Assembly (NCBI GenBank): GCA_903835655.1
Contig: CAILNT010000087.1
Span: 1-34,872 of the forward strand
Direction: 5' to 3'
From: an uncultured Pseudomonadota bacterium
GTDB lineage: Bacteria; Pseudomonadota; Gammaproteobacteria; Burkholderiales; Thiobacillaceae
DNA length: 34,872 nucleotides
Made by a program: the position numbers and the translations under genes. Shown here piece by piece: positions 17,501 through 24,490 of the stretch (positions are counted from its first letter, which is position 1; each line of letters begins with the position of its first letter). Below the pieces are notes generated by a model. That model was not told where the DNA came from and did not search any database. It worked only from the letters and a program-made list of their open reading frames with translations.

Positions 17501-19619
17501 CCCTCGCCCGCTTGCGGGATACCGAAGGGTAGGGGCTTTATCAGAGGGGCCGGGGGTGAGGGAGGGTGAGGGGGGCGGCTTCGATCTCATCCTCGGCAAT
17601 CCACCCTGGATCAAGGTGGAGTGGAACGAAAAGGCCCTGCTCGCCGACTACGCGCCGCTGTTCGCCTTGCGCAAGCTCTCCGCCAAGGAGGCTGCCGACC
17701 GGCGCGAGGAGGTTTTTAGCGCCACGCCGGAGGCGCGCGCCGACTACCTCGCCGAATGCGCGGCCCAGGAGGGCATGCAGGCGTTTCTCAACGCCAGCCA
17801 GAACTACCCATTGCTCAAGGGTTCGCAGAGCAACCTCTACAAATGCTTCCTGCCCGTGGTCTGGCGCGGCGGTAATCCGCTGCGCGGCGTGCAGGCCCTG
17901 CTGCATCCCGAAGGCCCCTATGACGACCCCAAGGGTGGCAGTTTGCGGGCGGCGGCCTATGTCCGGCTGCGGGCGCACTACCAGTTCGAGAACCAGTTGC
18001 TGCTATTTCCAGAGGTGCATCACAACACCAAGTTCAGCATCAACCTCTACGGGCCGCTGCAATCGCCCCGCTTCGAGCACTTGGCCAACCTGTTCGACCC
18101 CGCCACCGTGCGCGCCAGTCTGGAACACCCCGGCGGCGGCGCCACGCCCGGCATCAAGAGCGATGCTGGCCGCTGGCAGACGGCGGGGCACAGGAATCGC
18201 GTGATCGAGGTGGATGCCGCTACGCTCGCCACCTTCGCCAAGCTCTACGACGAACCCGGCACCCCACTGGAACAGGCACGCCTGCCGGCGGTGCATACAC
18301 GGGAACTGGTATCGGTGCTGGAGAAGTTCGCCAAAGTGCCCAAGCGGTTGGGCGATCTGGCCGGGGAATACTTCACGCTGGAGATGTGGCACGAGACCGG
18401 CGCCCAACGCGACGGCACCATCCGCCGCCAGACCGGCTTCGTGGAGTCGCCCGCCGACTTCGTCCTCTCCGGCCCGCATTTCTTCGTCGGCAACCCGCTT
18501 AACAAAACGCCCCGCGCCGTTTGCATCAAGAACAGCCATTACGACATGCTCAACCTGGATACCCTGCCAGATGACTTCCTGCCGCGTAGCAACTACCTCT
18601 CAGCTTGCGATGTGGCAACCTACGTAAGCCGGGTATCGCGCGTGGGTTGGAAGGAAGTCGGTGAACTTGAGGGCAAGCCGGTTACCGCTTTCTATCGGTT
18701 GGTTAATCGGCGAATGTTGTCCCTCTCTGGTGAGAAGGCTGTAATTACAGCGATTGCGCCAAGAGAAACCGGACACATAAATACTGTGCTCTCAACGGCT
18801 TTTCGTCATTCCCGCTCGTTACTGGATTTTGCTGCGGCCACAATGGCTCTACCGATTGATTTCTTTGTTCGCACTACCGGCAAGACGGATCTTTGGGAAT
18901 CAAACCTTCGCGGATTACCTCTGTTCTCCAATACGAGTCTTCGCTTGCGCGTGCTCTCCCTCAACTGCCTCACCACCCACTACGCCGACCTCTGGCGCGA
19001 ATGCTGGCAGGACGACTTCCGCGCCGACCGTTTCGCCAGCACCGATCCGCGCCTGCCCGCCGACTTCTTCACCCGGCTCACGCCCGAATGGACCCGCCAC
19101 TGCGCGCTGCGTAGCGACTACGCCCGCCGCCAGGCGCTGGTGGAGATCGACGTGCTGGCCGCGCTCGCCCTGGGCCTGACCCTCGATGAACTGCTGACCC
19201 TCTACCGCGTCCAGTTCCCGGTGATGCGCCAGTACGAGGCCGACACCTGGTACGACGTCAATGGACGCATCGTCTTCACCGCCAGCAAGGGCCTGGTCGG
19301 CGTCGGCCTGCCGCGCAAGGCGGGCAAGCGCGACGCCCCCTGCGAGATCGTCCTGCCCGACGGCAAGATCACCACCCGCCCGCTGGGTTGGGAGGAGGCG
19401 CAGAAGCTGCCCGCCGCCACCCGCATCCGCCGCCCCATCAGCGACGACACCCAGCCCGGCGGCCCGGTCCAGCGCAGCGTGGAATACCTCGCCCCCTTCG
19501 CCCTGGCCGACCGGGAAGCGGACTACCACGTGGCCTGGGCGCACTTCACCGCGTTACAAACACCAATAACCGAAGGAACCGATCATGGCGTCGCTGTACC
19601 TGAATCGCTTGAATCCTGA
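14535..19619 (+). CDS. Very large N6-adenine DNA methyltransferase (Eco57I/PglX/DrmMI type)
   Basis: The product is 1694 residues. Before the catalytic domain lie about 540 residues of helical sequence. Then come EKSASYYTPEVLTRCLVEHA, motif I CEPAMGSAAFLNEA (from residue 593) and motif IV GNPPW (N1022-W1025), which mark an amino-methyltransferase making N6-methyladenine from S-adenosylmethionine. The C-terminal 500 residues should hold the target-recognition domain. The start is set by ATGA overlap with the helicase stop; the frame is also open far upstream, but inside the helicase gene. Motifs I and IV are about 430 residues apart; part of that gap is palindromic repeat DNA inserted in frame (16713-16793 and 17503-17575). 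A low-GC patch lies at 18601-18960. The 3' end overlaps the next gene by 35 bases. It likely marks host DNA for the restriction components encoded nearby. Confidence 0.9.
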   Translation: MSFTLAGLENANEFYSQHYLDEIVERDLKDLFERWKAQGAASPPARLKSVAGGYFRLRDKFLREKSPSARVALLTDLAEPLLAALGYPLQAETLALDEAALPTLGIYRNARGAPELVILAAVAQAGDEELAALELPAPANGRDVQSWEEALTRSVFADSAPPRWVLLLHHDEWLLIDRAKWGRKALLRFTLPELFAPRDDKLFRAFAALAGRESVLPVEGVALLDTLEDSSHRHAFEVSGDLKYALREAIELIANEAIRHKREVAKEKVFDRNDLDLAKQLSRECLRFMYRLLFVFYLEARPELGYAPVEADAYLKGYSLEHLRDLEQLNLSTDEALDGSYLHDSLKLLFRLIWEGFPAAREEDQQQLLAAHHEVFADNTGFLLPPLQGHLFDPDKTPILNSVRLRNRVLQRVIRLMSLSREGRGRRGRISYGTLGINQLGAVYEALLSFRGFFAEEELYEVRPDPDRKQEKAGEDDEQGGDSEAGEEDLFGDEAAPAHRDQARKEAFDPLAPAWFVPARDIGQYTRAETLFGGEPRKHGKGAFIYRLAGREREKSASYYTPEVLTRCLVEHAVTALLESCATADAILRLTVCEPAMGSAAFLNEAINQLAEAYLQRKQKEIGRTIAHDRYAEEKQRVKMYLADNNVFGVDLNPVAVELAEVSLWLNAIFKGAHVPWFGLQLFNGNSLVGCRRDVFTTAQLSPGRGEGGQPERDWRVAVPERVHFSPSPLGGEGRGEGRIPPSPLGGEGRGEGQAHSGRRPGQIWHFLLPAEGMANVSDKVVKALEPALFERIRQWRRAFCKPLEKDEIARVETLAEGVEALWQQVASELARVRKATSDELHVWPDPAPNRAPTTTREKDAIYAREMLSEQVRNASPYRRLKLVMDTWCALWFWPLTAADELPTREEWWFDLETLILGNASLAAPAPATDLFPETVAQPDLDFSIERDRHGHVNLDTLLETNPRLKRAQAIAAGQRFFHWELEFADLFSPRPLAGYRRVGALSEGPGVREGEGGGFDLILGNPPWIKVEWNEKALLADYAPLFALRKLSAKEAADRREEVFSATPEARADYLAECAAQEGMQAFLNASQNYPLLKGSQSNLYKCFLPVVWRGGNPLRGVQALLHPEGPYDDPKGGSLRAAAYVRLRAHYQFENQLLLFPEVHHNTKFSINLYGPLQSPRFEHLANLFDPATVRASLEHPGGGATPGIKSDAGRWQTAGHRNRVIEVDAATLATFAKLYDEPGTPLEQARLPAVHTRELVSVLEKFAKVPKRLGDLAGEYFTLEMWHETGAQRDGTIRRQTGFVESPADFVLSGPHFFVGNPLNKTPRAVCIKNSHYDMLNLDTLPDDFLPRSNYLSACDVATYVSRVSRVGWKEVGELEGKPVTAFYRLVNRRMLSLSGEKAVITAIAPRETGHINTVLSTAFRHSRSLLDFAAATMALPIDFFVRTTGKTDLWESNLRGLPLFSNTSLRLRVLSLNCLTTHYADLWRECWQDDFRADRFASTDPRLPADFFTRLTPEWTRHCALRSDYARRQALVEIDVLAALALGLTLDELLTLYRVQFPVMRQYEADTWYDVNGRIVFTASKGLVGVGLPRKAGKRDAPCEIVLPDGKITTRPLGWEEAQKLPAATRIRRPISDDTQPGGPVQRSVEYLAPFALADREADYHVAWAHFTALQTPITEGTDHGVAVPESLES
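16713..16793 (+). repeat. Tandem palindromic repeat inserted in frame in the methyltransferase
   Basis: Two identical 36-base units (16713-16748 and 16758-16793) are separated by 9 bases, giving a 45-base period that keeps the reading frame. Each contains the palindrome CTCCCCTCGGGGGAG and continues GGGCCGGGGTGAGGGG. They translate to PSPLGGEGRGEG twice (about residues 727-753), a peptide unlike the rest of the enzyme. This type of palindrome is normally intergenic in GC-rich proteobacteria. Confidence 0.9.
17503..17575 (+). repeat. Second in-frame insertion of the same repeat family
   Basis: CTCCCCTCGCCCGCTTGCGG starts a related palindrome, and its other half, GAGGGGCCGGGGGTGAGGGA, appears after about 25 extra bases. 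The insert translates to a G/R/E-rich loop of about 25 residues ending GEGGG, seven residues before the NPPW motif at 1022. Reading frame is kept. Confidence 0.75.
18601..18960 (+). other. Low-GC patch within the methyltransferase, likely exchanged recognition segment
   Basis: Counting bases 18661-18900 gives 119 G or C in 240 (50%), whereas 19021-19080 has 43 in 60 (72%). Codons here end in A or T far more often than on either side. The patch encodes about residues 1356-1475 and lies where Eco57I/PglX enzymes carry their target-recognition region. It looks like a recombined segment with a different origin. Confidence 0.65.
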
Positions 19620-21189
19620 ACAACGCCAGCAACTCATTCAGCAACTGCATGAGGCCCAGCACGGGCATTGCTTCATCTGCGAGCAGGACGTGGACCTGGT
19701 GGTGCACAAGGATGAGATCGACATCGACCATGTGGTGCCCCTGAAGGTGGGCGGCAAGGACGACCCCAGCAACTTCGCCCTGACCCATGCCAGTTGCAAC
19801 CGCTCCAAGCAGGCCTCGAACCTGGAGGTGGCGCGGGTGTTGCAACGTTTTGCCCGGCTCAAGGAACAACTGGCGGAGGAAAATCGGGCGCCGAACCTGG
19901 GCGATCTGCTCAAGCGCGAGGGGGGCGGCAATCAGGCGCTGGGGTTCAAGCTGGAGGGCGATGAGGTCGTCTACAGTTTCAGCGCCCTGGGGGACAACAC
20001 GCTTTACCGGGTGCCCAATTACAAGGATGAGCTGAGCGGCTTCCGCTATTTCTTCGCCAAGGTGCCCATCGAGTATCTGGCCCACGATGCCCGCATCAAT
20101 CCCCGCGCCATCGGCGCCAACATCTCCAAACTGGTGGAGGAGTTCCATCAGGGCCGCCCGCAACTGCATGTGCCATTGGCCTGGATCGCCAGCACCGAGG
20201 GCAAGAGCGCCATCCACATCTTCGACGGCCAGCACAAGGCGGCGGCGCAGATTCTGCTGGGGGTGAAGCGGTTGCCGGTGCGCGTGTTCATCGATCCGGA
20301 CCCGGAAACGCTGATCACCGCCAACACCAACGCCGGCACCACCCTCAAGCAGGTGGCCTTCGACAAGTCGGTGCAGCGGCATCTGGGCAGCACTTTGTAT
20401 TGGGACCGGATCGACCGCTTCCAGAAAGAAACCAGTCGCCAGGAAGAAGACCTCAGCTTCTCGGAGCGGGACTTGGTGAGCTACTACAAGGGCCAGTCAC
20501 GCGAGATCAAGCGTTACATCCTGGATTCGGTACGGGATTGGGTGACCTCGCACCCGGACAACCGCTTGCGCGACTTCATCGACTTCGGCGGTCGTGGCAA
20601 GGAACGGCCCCTGTCCTACAGCACCATCGACAAGACCTTCTATTCCTTCTTCATCTACCAGGAAGTGCTGGAGACGCCCATCAACTGGCGCTTCGAGGAA
20701 GGCGAAAACGCACGCGAACTGGAGAAGTCCCAGATTTTGGCGCTGATGAACCTGATCGCGGACGAAATCTACGTGGGCAAGTTCGACCCCGAGGTGGGCA
20801 CCGACAAGATTGAGAGCCGCCTGCAGAAGGGCGAGGACTTCGCATTCCCCCACCTGCGTGCCTTCCGCATGAGCAAGGAAGAAATCCTGTACAACTGGCT
20901 GCGCTACGTGCAGCAGATCGCCAAGATGTACTTCATCTCCACGGGCAAGCCCATCGTCGAGGAGAAGTTGTTCCAGTACCACTTCCCGGAACAGCTTTGG
21001 GAGAACATCCGCCACTTCGTGCGCAACCTGGCGGCCTTGCCGTTCTGGGTGAACCGCGACCTTTCGGCCACGGCGTTCGGAGGCAAGCAGGTCAACAACT
21101 ACTGGCAGACGGTGTTCGAAAGCGGCAAGACGCCCCAGGGGGTTCAGGTGCTGGCCCAGCCGTTGAACCTGATCGAGTTGATCAAGTGA
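19585..21189 (+). CDS. HNH endonuclease fused to a DGQH (DndB/DGQHR-like) domain
   Basis: The protein has 534 residues. The N-terminal HNH nuclease shows C29-FI-C32, DIDHVVPL (D48, H49), GGKDDPSNF and the second zinc half at ASCNRSK (C71-K75). From about residue 120 a second domain contains SAIHIFDGQHKAAAQILL (DGQH at 214-217) and resembles the DGQHR domain of DndB and related ParB-like proteins. The C-terminal 250 residues are helical and unassigned. The start has an AAGGAA ribosome-binding site about 9 bases upstream, inside the methyltransferase gene. Position after helicase and methylase suggests the cleaving component of a modification-dependent or modification-sensitive system. Whether the DGQH part senses DNA modification or regulates is not decided by the sequence. 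Confidence 0.85.
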   Translation: MASLYLNRLNPEQRQQLIQQLHEAQHGHCFICEQDVDLVVHKDEIDIDHVVPLKVGGKDDPSNFALTHASCNRSKQASNLEVARVLQRFARLKEQLAEENRAPNLGDLLKREGGGNQALGFKLEGDEVVYSFSALGDNTLYRVPNYKDELSGFRYFFAKVPIEYLAHDARINPRAIGANISKLVEEFHQGRPQLHVPLAWIASTEGKSAIHIFDGQHKAAAQILLGVKRLPVRVFIDPDPETLITANTNAGTTLKQVAFDKSVQRHLGSTLYWDRIDRFQKETSRQEEDLSFSERDLVSYYKGQSREIKRYILDSVRDWVTSHPDNRLRDFIDFGGRGKERPLSYSTIDKTFYSFFIYQEVLETPINWRFEEGENARELEKSQILALMNLIADEIYVGKFDPEVGTDKIESRLQKGEDFAFPHLRAFRMSKEEILYNWLRYVQQIAKMYFISTGKPIVEEKLFQYHFPEQLWENIRHFVRNLAALPFWVNRDLSATAFGGKQVNNYWQTVFESGKTPQGVQVLAQPLNLIELIK

Positions 21190-21214
21190 GAGCTCGAAGG
21201 GACGAAAAATAAGT

Positions 21215-21260
21215 TAACGTTACCGGAATCAATTCCTTTAGTATTAATCTATAGGTTAAC
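21215..21260 (+). promoter_or_regulatory. Candidate promoter/operator of the HigBA-SecB module
   Basis: A 72-base AT-rich gap separates the HNH gene from higB, in contrast to the GC-rich coding DNA. It holds the palindrome TAACGTTA (21215-21222), a GTTAAC (21255-21260) and a loose -35/-10 pair, TTACCG (21220-21225), 17 bases, ATTAAT (21243-21248). HigA-type repressors usually bind palindromes at such positions. Confidence 0.35.
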
Positions 21261-21261
21261 A

Positions 21262-21663
21262 GTGAGGCTCGTAAAACTAAACCAAGGCCGTTTTAAGGTG
21301 GCCGCCATGGTCGAGGAAGGGGAAGTGCCGGTGTTGCGCTTTTTGCGTGAGCTACCGGCGGACATGCAAGGCAGCGCGAACGGCATGCCGGCCTTGTTTC
21401 AACGGTATGCCGAGTCGGGGCGCCGGCAGCTTTCCAGCGCGGCGTTCCACGAGGCGAACAAACAAGAAGGTATCTGGCAGTTCATCAAGGGAAGATTGCG
21501 GATCTTCTGCTTCATGGATGCGGATGGAACGTTGCTGGTCTTGAGTCACGGTGCGGTCAAGAAGACCCAGAAGGCTGATACCTCCGAAGTAGCCAAAGCG
21601 GTTCGGCTGAAGGAAGCCTATCTGGCCGCCAGGAAACAAGCGGTATTGGAATGGGAAGAGTGA
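21262..21663 (+). CDS. higB: HigB/RelE-family toxin
   Basis: The 133-residue protein fits the phage-derived Gp49-like/HigB branch of RelE toxins, which cleave mRNA at the ribosome. Features include PVLRFLRELPADMQGSANGM, the strand pair IWQFIKGRLRIFCFMDADGT, VLSHGAVKKTQKAD and a final helix EVAKAVRLKEAYLAARKQ. The start is a GTG with no clear Shine-Dalgarno; an internal ATG at 21307 would remove the first strand. The higA start lies one base after the stop, so the pair is coupled in the toxin-first order typical of higBA. Confidence 0.85.
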   Translation: MRLVKLNQGRFKVAAMVEEGEVPVLRFLRELPADMQGSANGMPALFQRYAESGRRQLSSAAFHEANKQEGIWQFIKGRLRIFCFMDADGTLLVLSHGAVKKTQKADTSEVAKAVRLKEAYLAARKQAVLEWEE

Positions 21664-21664
21664 G

Positions 21665-22063
21665 ATGAGCAAGCTTCAGGAGCAAATGGCTTGGCTGGCC
21701 GAGGTTGAGAAGACCCCGGAATATGCGGCCGAACACGTAAAAATGGATTTTGCGGTAGGCGTCGAGCGGCGCATGGAGCAGGCCGGCGTGACTCGCGCGG
21801 AGCTTGCCCGCCGCCTGGGCACCAGCGCCGCCGCTGTAACGGTGGCCTTGCGCGGTGACGCGAACCTGACCATCGATCGGATGGTGAGGATGGCGCACGC
21901 CCTTGATGCCACCGTGCATGTGCATCTGGCGGCCAAGACCTGCCGCGTCAAGTGGTACGAGGTGCATGACGGCGTACGTCAGGAGCAGATCGCCCATGCG
22001 CAAACCTGGGCAAAAGTTCAGAAAGAGGGCGGCCATGGACAAGCCATTCCCCTTGCAGCTTGA
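21665..22063 (+). CDS. higA: HigA-type antitoxin with extended C-terminus
   Basis: This 132-residue protein has a central XRE helix-turn-helix (RAELARRLGTSAAAVTVALR, about residues 41-85). After the HTH there is a tail of about 45 residues (CRVKWYEVHDGVRQEQIAHA) that short HigA proteins lack. In toxin-antitoxin-chaperone systems such a tail is the chaperone-addiction segment that makes the antitoxin unstable unless a SecB-like chaperone binds it; here that role is inferred from the next gene. HigA should also repress the operon. Its 3' end overlaps the SecB-like gene by 29 bases. Confidence 0.85.
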   Translation: MSKLQEQMAWLAEVEKTPEYAAEHVKMDFAVGVERRMEQAGVTRAELARRLGTSAAAVTVALRGDANLTIDRMVRMAHALDATVHVHLAAKTCRVKWYEVHDGVRQEQIAHAQTWAKVQKEGGHGQAIPLAA

Positions 22064-22475
22064 CGAGGTCTTCTTCCCTGTCCAGGAGGTGCGGGCCAAT
22101 CCCGAGCACGACCCGACCGGGGACCGCACCGGCACCCGCATCAAGCAGGTGTTCAACGTCCAGCCCATCGAAGGCCAGGTCGGTCTTTGGGGCGCGGAAC
22201 TGCTCATCGAATGCGACCGTGACCAAAGCCTCAACCCACCGTATTTCTTCAACTTGCAGACCTTTGCGATGGTTCGACTGGATCAGCAGTTTGACCAGGC
22301 GACTGCGCTCTCGCTGGTGACCACGACCTGTTTTTCAGTGCTGGTCGGCGCCGCACGGGAACGGCTGCTGGAGTTGACCTCACGAGCGCCCTGGGGACGT
22401 TTCATGATGGGTGTCGTGCAGTTGGTAAACCAAACCTTGCCACCTTCGGTGACAGCGGCCTCACCGGACGATTAA
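22035..22475 (+). CDS. SecB-like chaperone of a toxin-antitoxin-chaperone module
   Basis: The 146-residue product resembles SecB-like chaperones rather than housekeeping SecB. It starts MDKPFPLQLDEVFFPVQEVR, has alternating beta strands (IKQVFNVQPIEGQVGLWGAE) and ends with the SecB-type helix and signature CFSVLVGAARERLLELTSRA then PWGRFMMGVVQLVN. The start is within higA and has an AGAGGG ribosome-binding site 6 bases upstream. The gene order toxin, antitoxin, SecB-like is the TAC arrangement known from mycobacterial HigBA1-Rv1957. Its role would be to fold and protect HigA, adding a third layer to the addiction module. Confidence 0.8.
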   Translation: MDKPFPLQLDEVFFPVQEVRANPEHDPTGDRTGTRIKQVFNVQPIEGQVGLWGAELLIECDRDQSLNPPYFFNLQTFAMVRLDQQFDQATALSLVTTTCFSVLVGAARERLLELTSRAPWGRFMMGVVQLVNQTLPPSVTAASPDD

Positions 22476-22531
22476 CGACCCGCTCGTTTGCTCACATGGC
22501 CGGTTTTGTGAGCGCAATGGATCGGATGCAC

Positions 22532-22549
22532 ACGCATGAAATCATGCGT
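22532..22549. promoter_or_regulatory. 18-base palindrome upstream of hipBA
   Basis: ACGCATGA-AA-TCATGCGT has 8-base arms with a two-base centre. No T-run follows, so it is not an ordinary terminator for the SecB-like gene. It may be an extra operator for hipBA. Confidence 0.4.
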
Positions 22550-22555
22550 TGTCGC

Positions 22556-22591
22556 GAATATTATTGATATATTCTCAATCAAGAATATAAT
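22556..22591 (+). promoter_or_regulatory. hipBA promoter with overlapping operator
   Basis: TTGATA (22564-22569, 5 of 6), a 16-base spacer and TATAAT (22586-22591, exact consensus) form a strong sigma70 promoter. An inverted repeat ATATTCT-caatca-AGAATAT (22569-22588) touches both hexamers, and a third half-site GAATAT lies at 22556-22561. HipB repressors bind such two-fold repeats, so autorepression by occlusion of the promoter is very likely. Confidence 0.75.
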
Positions 22592-22617
22592 ATGTTTATT
22601 CGTAATTGCGCATAATC

Positions 22618-22887
22618 ATGCCCTCTTCAATCGCCACCATTACCACCTCTGGCCAGTTGAGCCCTGTGCTGAAGCGATTGCGCAAAGACCTGGGTTTGTC
22701 CCAGGAAGCGCTGGGGCAGAAGCTGGGCCTTTCCCAGGAACGGATTTCCGTGATGGAGCGGCATCCTGAGCGTCTTCCCGTGGACCAGCTCTTGACCCTG
22801 CTGATGGCGCTGAACGCGCAGTTGGAGGTGACGTGCAAGGAAACGCCTGATGTTACGGAGCGTTCCGCCGATTGGGGATCCTGGTGA
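22618..22887 (+). CDS. hipB: HipB-type antitoxin (XRE repressor)
   Basis: The 89-residue protein is a single XRE helix-turn-helix (SPVLKRLRKDLGLSQEALGQ, then KLGLSQERISVMERHPERLP) with a short C-terminal tail rich in tryptophan (SADWGSW). HipB neutralises the HipA kinase and represses the operon. I chose the ATG at 22618; an in-frame TTG at 22606 would add four residues. The stop overlaps the hipA GTG start in a GTGA arrangement. The promoter and operator at 22556-22591 end 27 bases upstream. Confidence 0.85.
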   Translation: MPSSIATITTSGQLSPVLKRLRKDLGLSQEALGQKLGLSQERISVMERHPERLPVDQLLTLLMALNAQLEVTCKETPDVTERSADWGSW

Positions 22888-24251
22888 AGCCGACGGTTGG
22901 CCGGCCCGCGCTGCGCAGGCCGCTGGGGGTCTGGATGAACGGGCTGCGGGTGGGCACCTGGACGGTGATGGGCGGCGGCGGTCATGCGTTCGCGTATGAC
23001 CCGCATTGGCTGGCCCACCCCGCTGCCAGGCCCCTATCCTTGTCCTTGCCGCTGGCTCAGGGTGAGGCCCCTTTCCGGGGCGAGGTGGTGGAGGCGTACT
23101 TCGACAACCTGCTGCCGGACAGCGCGGATATCCGGCGTCGGATCGCGCAGCGCTATGGCGTGGGGGACAAGGCATTCGACCTGCTCGCGCATATCGGTCG
23201 GGACTGCGTGGGGGCGGTGCAGTTGCTGCCTCCGGATGCGGACCCGCCGGATGTGCGGCGCATCGATGCTCGGCCACTGACGGAGTCTGGGGTAGTGGCC
23301 CAGATTGACCGGGTGGTGCACAGCCAGCCACTGGGCATGGCGGATGCAGCGGATGAACTGCGCATCTCATTGGCCGGCGCTCAGGAGAAGACGGCCCTGC
23401 TCTGGCACCAGGGGCAATGGTGCGCACCGATGGGGGCCACCCCCACCACCCATATCCTGAAACTGCCTCTGGGCAAGGTGGGCGGGGTGCAGGCTGACTT
23501 CTCCACCTCCGTGGAGAATGAGTGGCTGTGCGCACGGGTCCTCGCGGCGTATGGGCTGCGCGTGGCGCCGTGCGAGATTCACCACTTCGGTCCCCACAAG
23601 GTGCTGGTGGTGACCCGCTTCGACCGCTCGGCTCAGCCAGAGGGCTGGCTCGCGCGGATTCCCCAGGAGGATTTCTGCCAGGTGAACGGGTTGCCCTCCT
23701 CCGCCAAATACCAGGAGCACGGAGGGCCCGGCATCGACCGTATCCTGGATACGCTGCGGGGCAGCCAGCAGGCCGAGCAGGACCGACGGGATTTTCTCAC
23801 GGCGCAACTGGTGTTCTGGCTGCTGGCCGCGCCTGACGGGCATGCCAAGAACTTCAGCCTGTTCATCGAGCCAGGAGGGCGGTTCCGGCTAACCCCCTTC
23901 TACGACGTCATGTCCGCATGGCCAGTCATCGGCCGTGGGCCGAACCAGTTCGACCGCAAGAAGCTGAAGCTGGCGATGGCGGTGAAGGGTAAAAGTGCCC
24001 ACTACCGCCTCGATGACATCCAGCGGCGGCACTGGAATGCCACCGCCAAGCGAAACGCGCTGGGGGCAGACTTCGAAGCCGGCATCGAGCGGGTGCTGCG
24101 GGCCACCCCCGGAGTATTGGACAGTCTCGCGAGGGAATTGCCACCTGATTTCCCCGCGCAGGTGAGCGAGCCCATTTTCCGGGGTATCCAGGCCCAGGCT
24201 GACCGGCTTGCCCGGATGGCGCCCGGACTGGCCAACGCTGGTGCGGACTGA
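22884..24251 (+). CDS. hipA: HipA-type serine/threonine kinase toxin
   Basis: The 455-residue protein has the complete HipA layout. The N-terminal Couple_hipA region is LGVWMNGLRVGTW through FDNLLPDSADIRRRIAQRYG. The kinase domain has SLAGAQEKT (S162-K169), the catalytic loop APDGHAKNFSLF (D318) and metal-binding YDVMSAWP (D341). In E. coli HipA phosphorylates glutamyl-tRNA synthetase and causes dormancy; the target here is not known. The GTG start overlaps the hipB stop by 4 bases and has GGGGAT upstream. A longer TTG frame exists from 22872 but breaks the usual overlap. All kinase residues look intact. Confidence 0.9.
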   Translation: MKPTVGRPALRRPLGVWMNGLRVGTWTVMGGGGHAFAYDPHWLAHPAARPLSLSLPLAQGEAPFRGEVVEAYFDNLLPDSADIRRRIAQRYGVGDKAFDLLAHIGRDCVGAVQLLPPDADPPDVRRIDARPLTESGVVAQIDRVVHSQPLGMADAADELRISLAGAQEKTALLWHQGQWCAPMGATPTTHILKLPLGKVGGVQADFSTSVENEWLCARVLAAYGLRVAPCEIHHFGPHKVLVVTRFDRSAQPEGWLARIPQEDFCQVNGLPSSAKYQEHGGPGIDRILDTLRGSQQAEQDRRDFLTAQLVFWLLAAPDGHAKNFSLFIEPGGRFRLTPFYDVMSAWPVIGRGPNQFDRKKLKLAMAVKGKSAHYRLDDIQRRHWNATAKRNALGADFEAGIERVLRATPGVLDSLARELPPDFPAQVSEPIFRGIQAQADRLARMAPGLANAGAD

Positions 24252-24299
24252 CCCTGAGGCACGAGAATGCGAGTCACCTGTGCCGGCACTGGCAGCCGC

Positions 24300-24329
24300 T
24301 TTACGCTGTTTTATCTTGCCAGGTATAAA
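24300..24329 (+). promoter_or_regulatory. Candidate promoter for the DUF1998 helicase operon
   Basis: TTTACG (24300-24305), an 18-base spacer and TATAAA (24324-24329) lie in an AT-rich stretch after hipA. It would serve the small ORF at 24377 and the helicase genes that follow. Confidence 0.35.
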
Positions 24330-24376
24330 TTAGTCCGAAGAAATAAAAGCCGATAATTCGCTTCGATGGGGATGCC

Positions 24377-24490
24377 ATGACACAGGAGCAAAGCCGGTTT
24401 TCGTTCCACCGCCAGGGGTTGGCGGACGATCTGTGCAACAGTCTGGAGGGCAAAGTAATGATGGTGGCTGCCCACGGGCAAACGGAATAG
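24377..24490 (+). pseudogene. Small ORF, possible N-terminal remnant of an AAA-type ATPase
   Basis: A 37-codon frame with a GGGG ribosome-binding stretch before its ATG encodes MTQEQSRFSFHRQGLADDLC and a short tail ending HGQTE. The RFxFHRQGxADDL string resembles, from memory, the start of some P-loop ATPases; no Walker motif follows before the stop. It lies 13 bases before the large helicase gene. It could be a truncated gene, or a short leader ORF that couples translation into the helicase. Confidence 0.35.
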
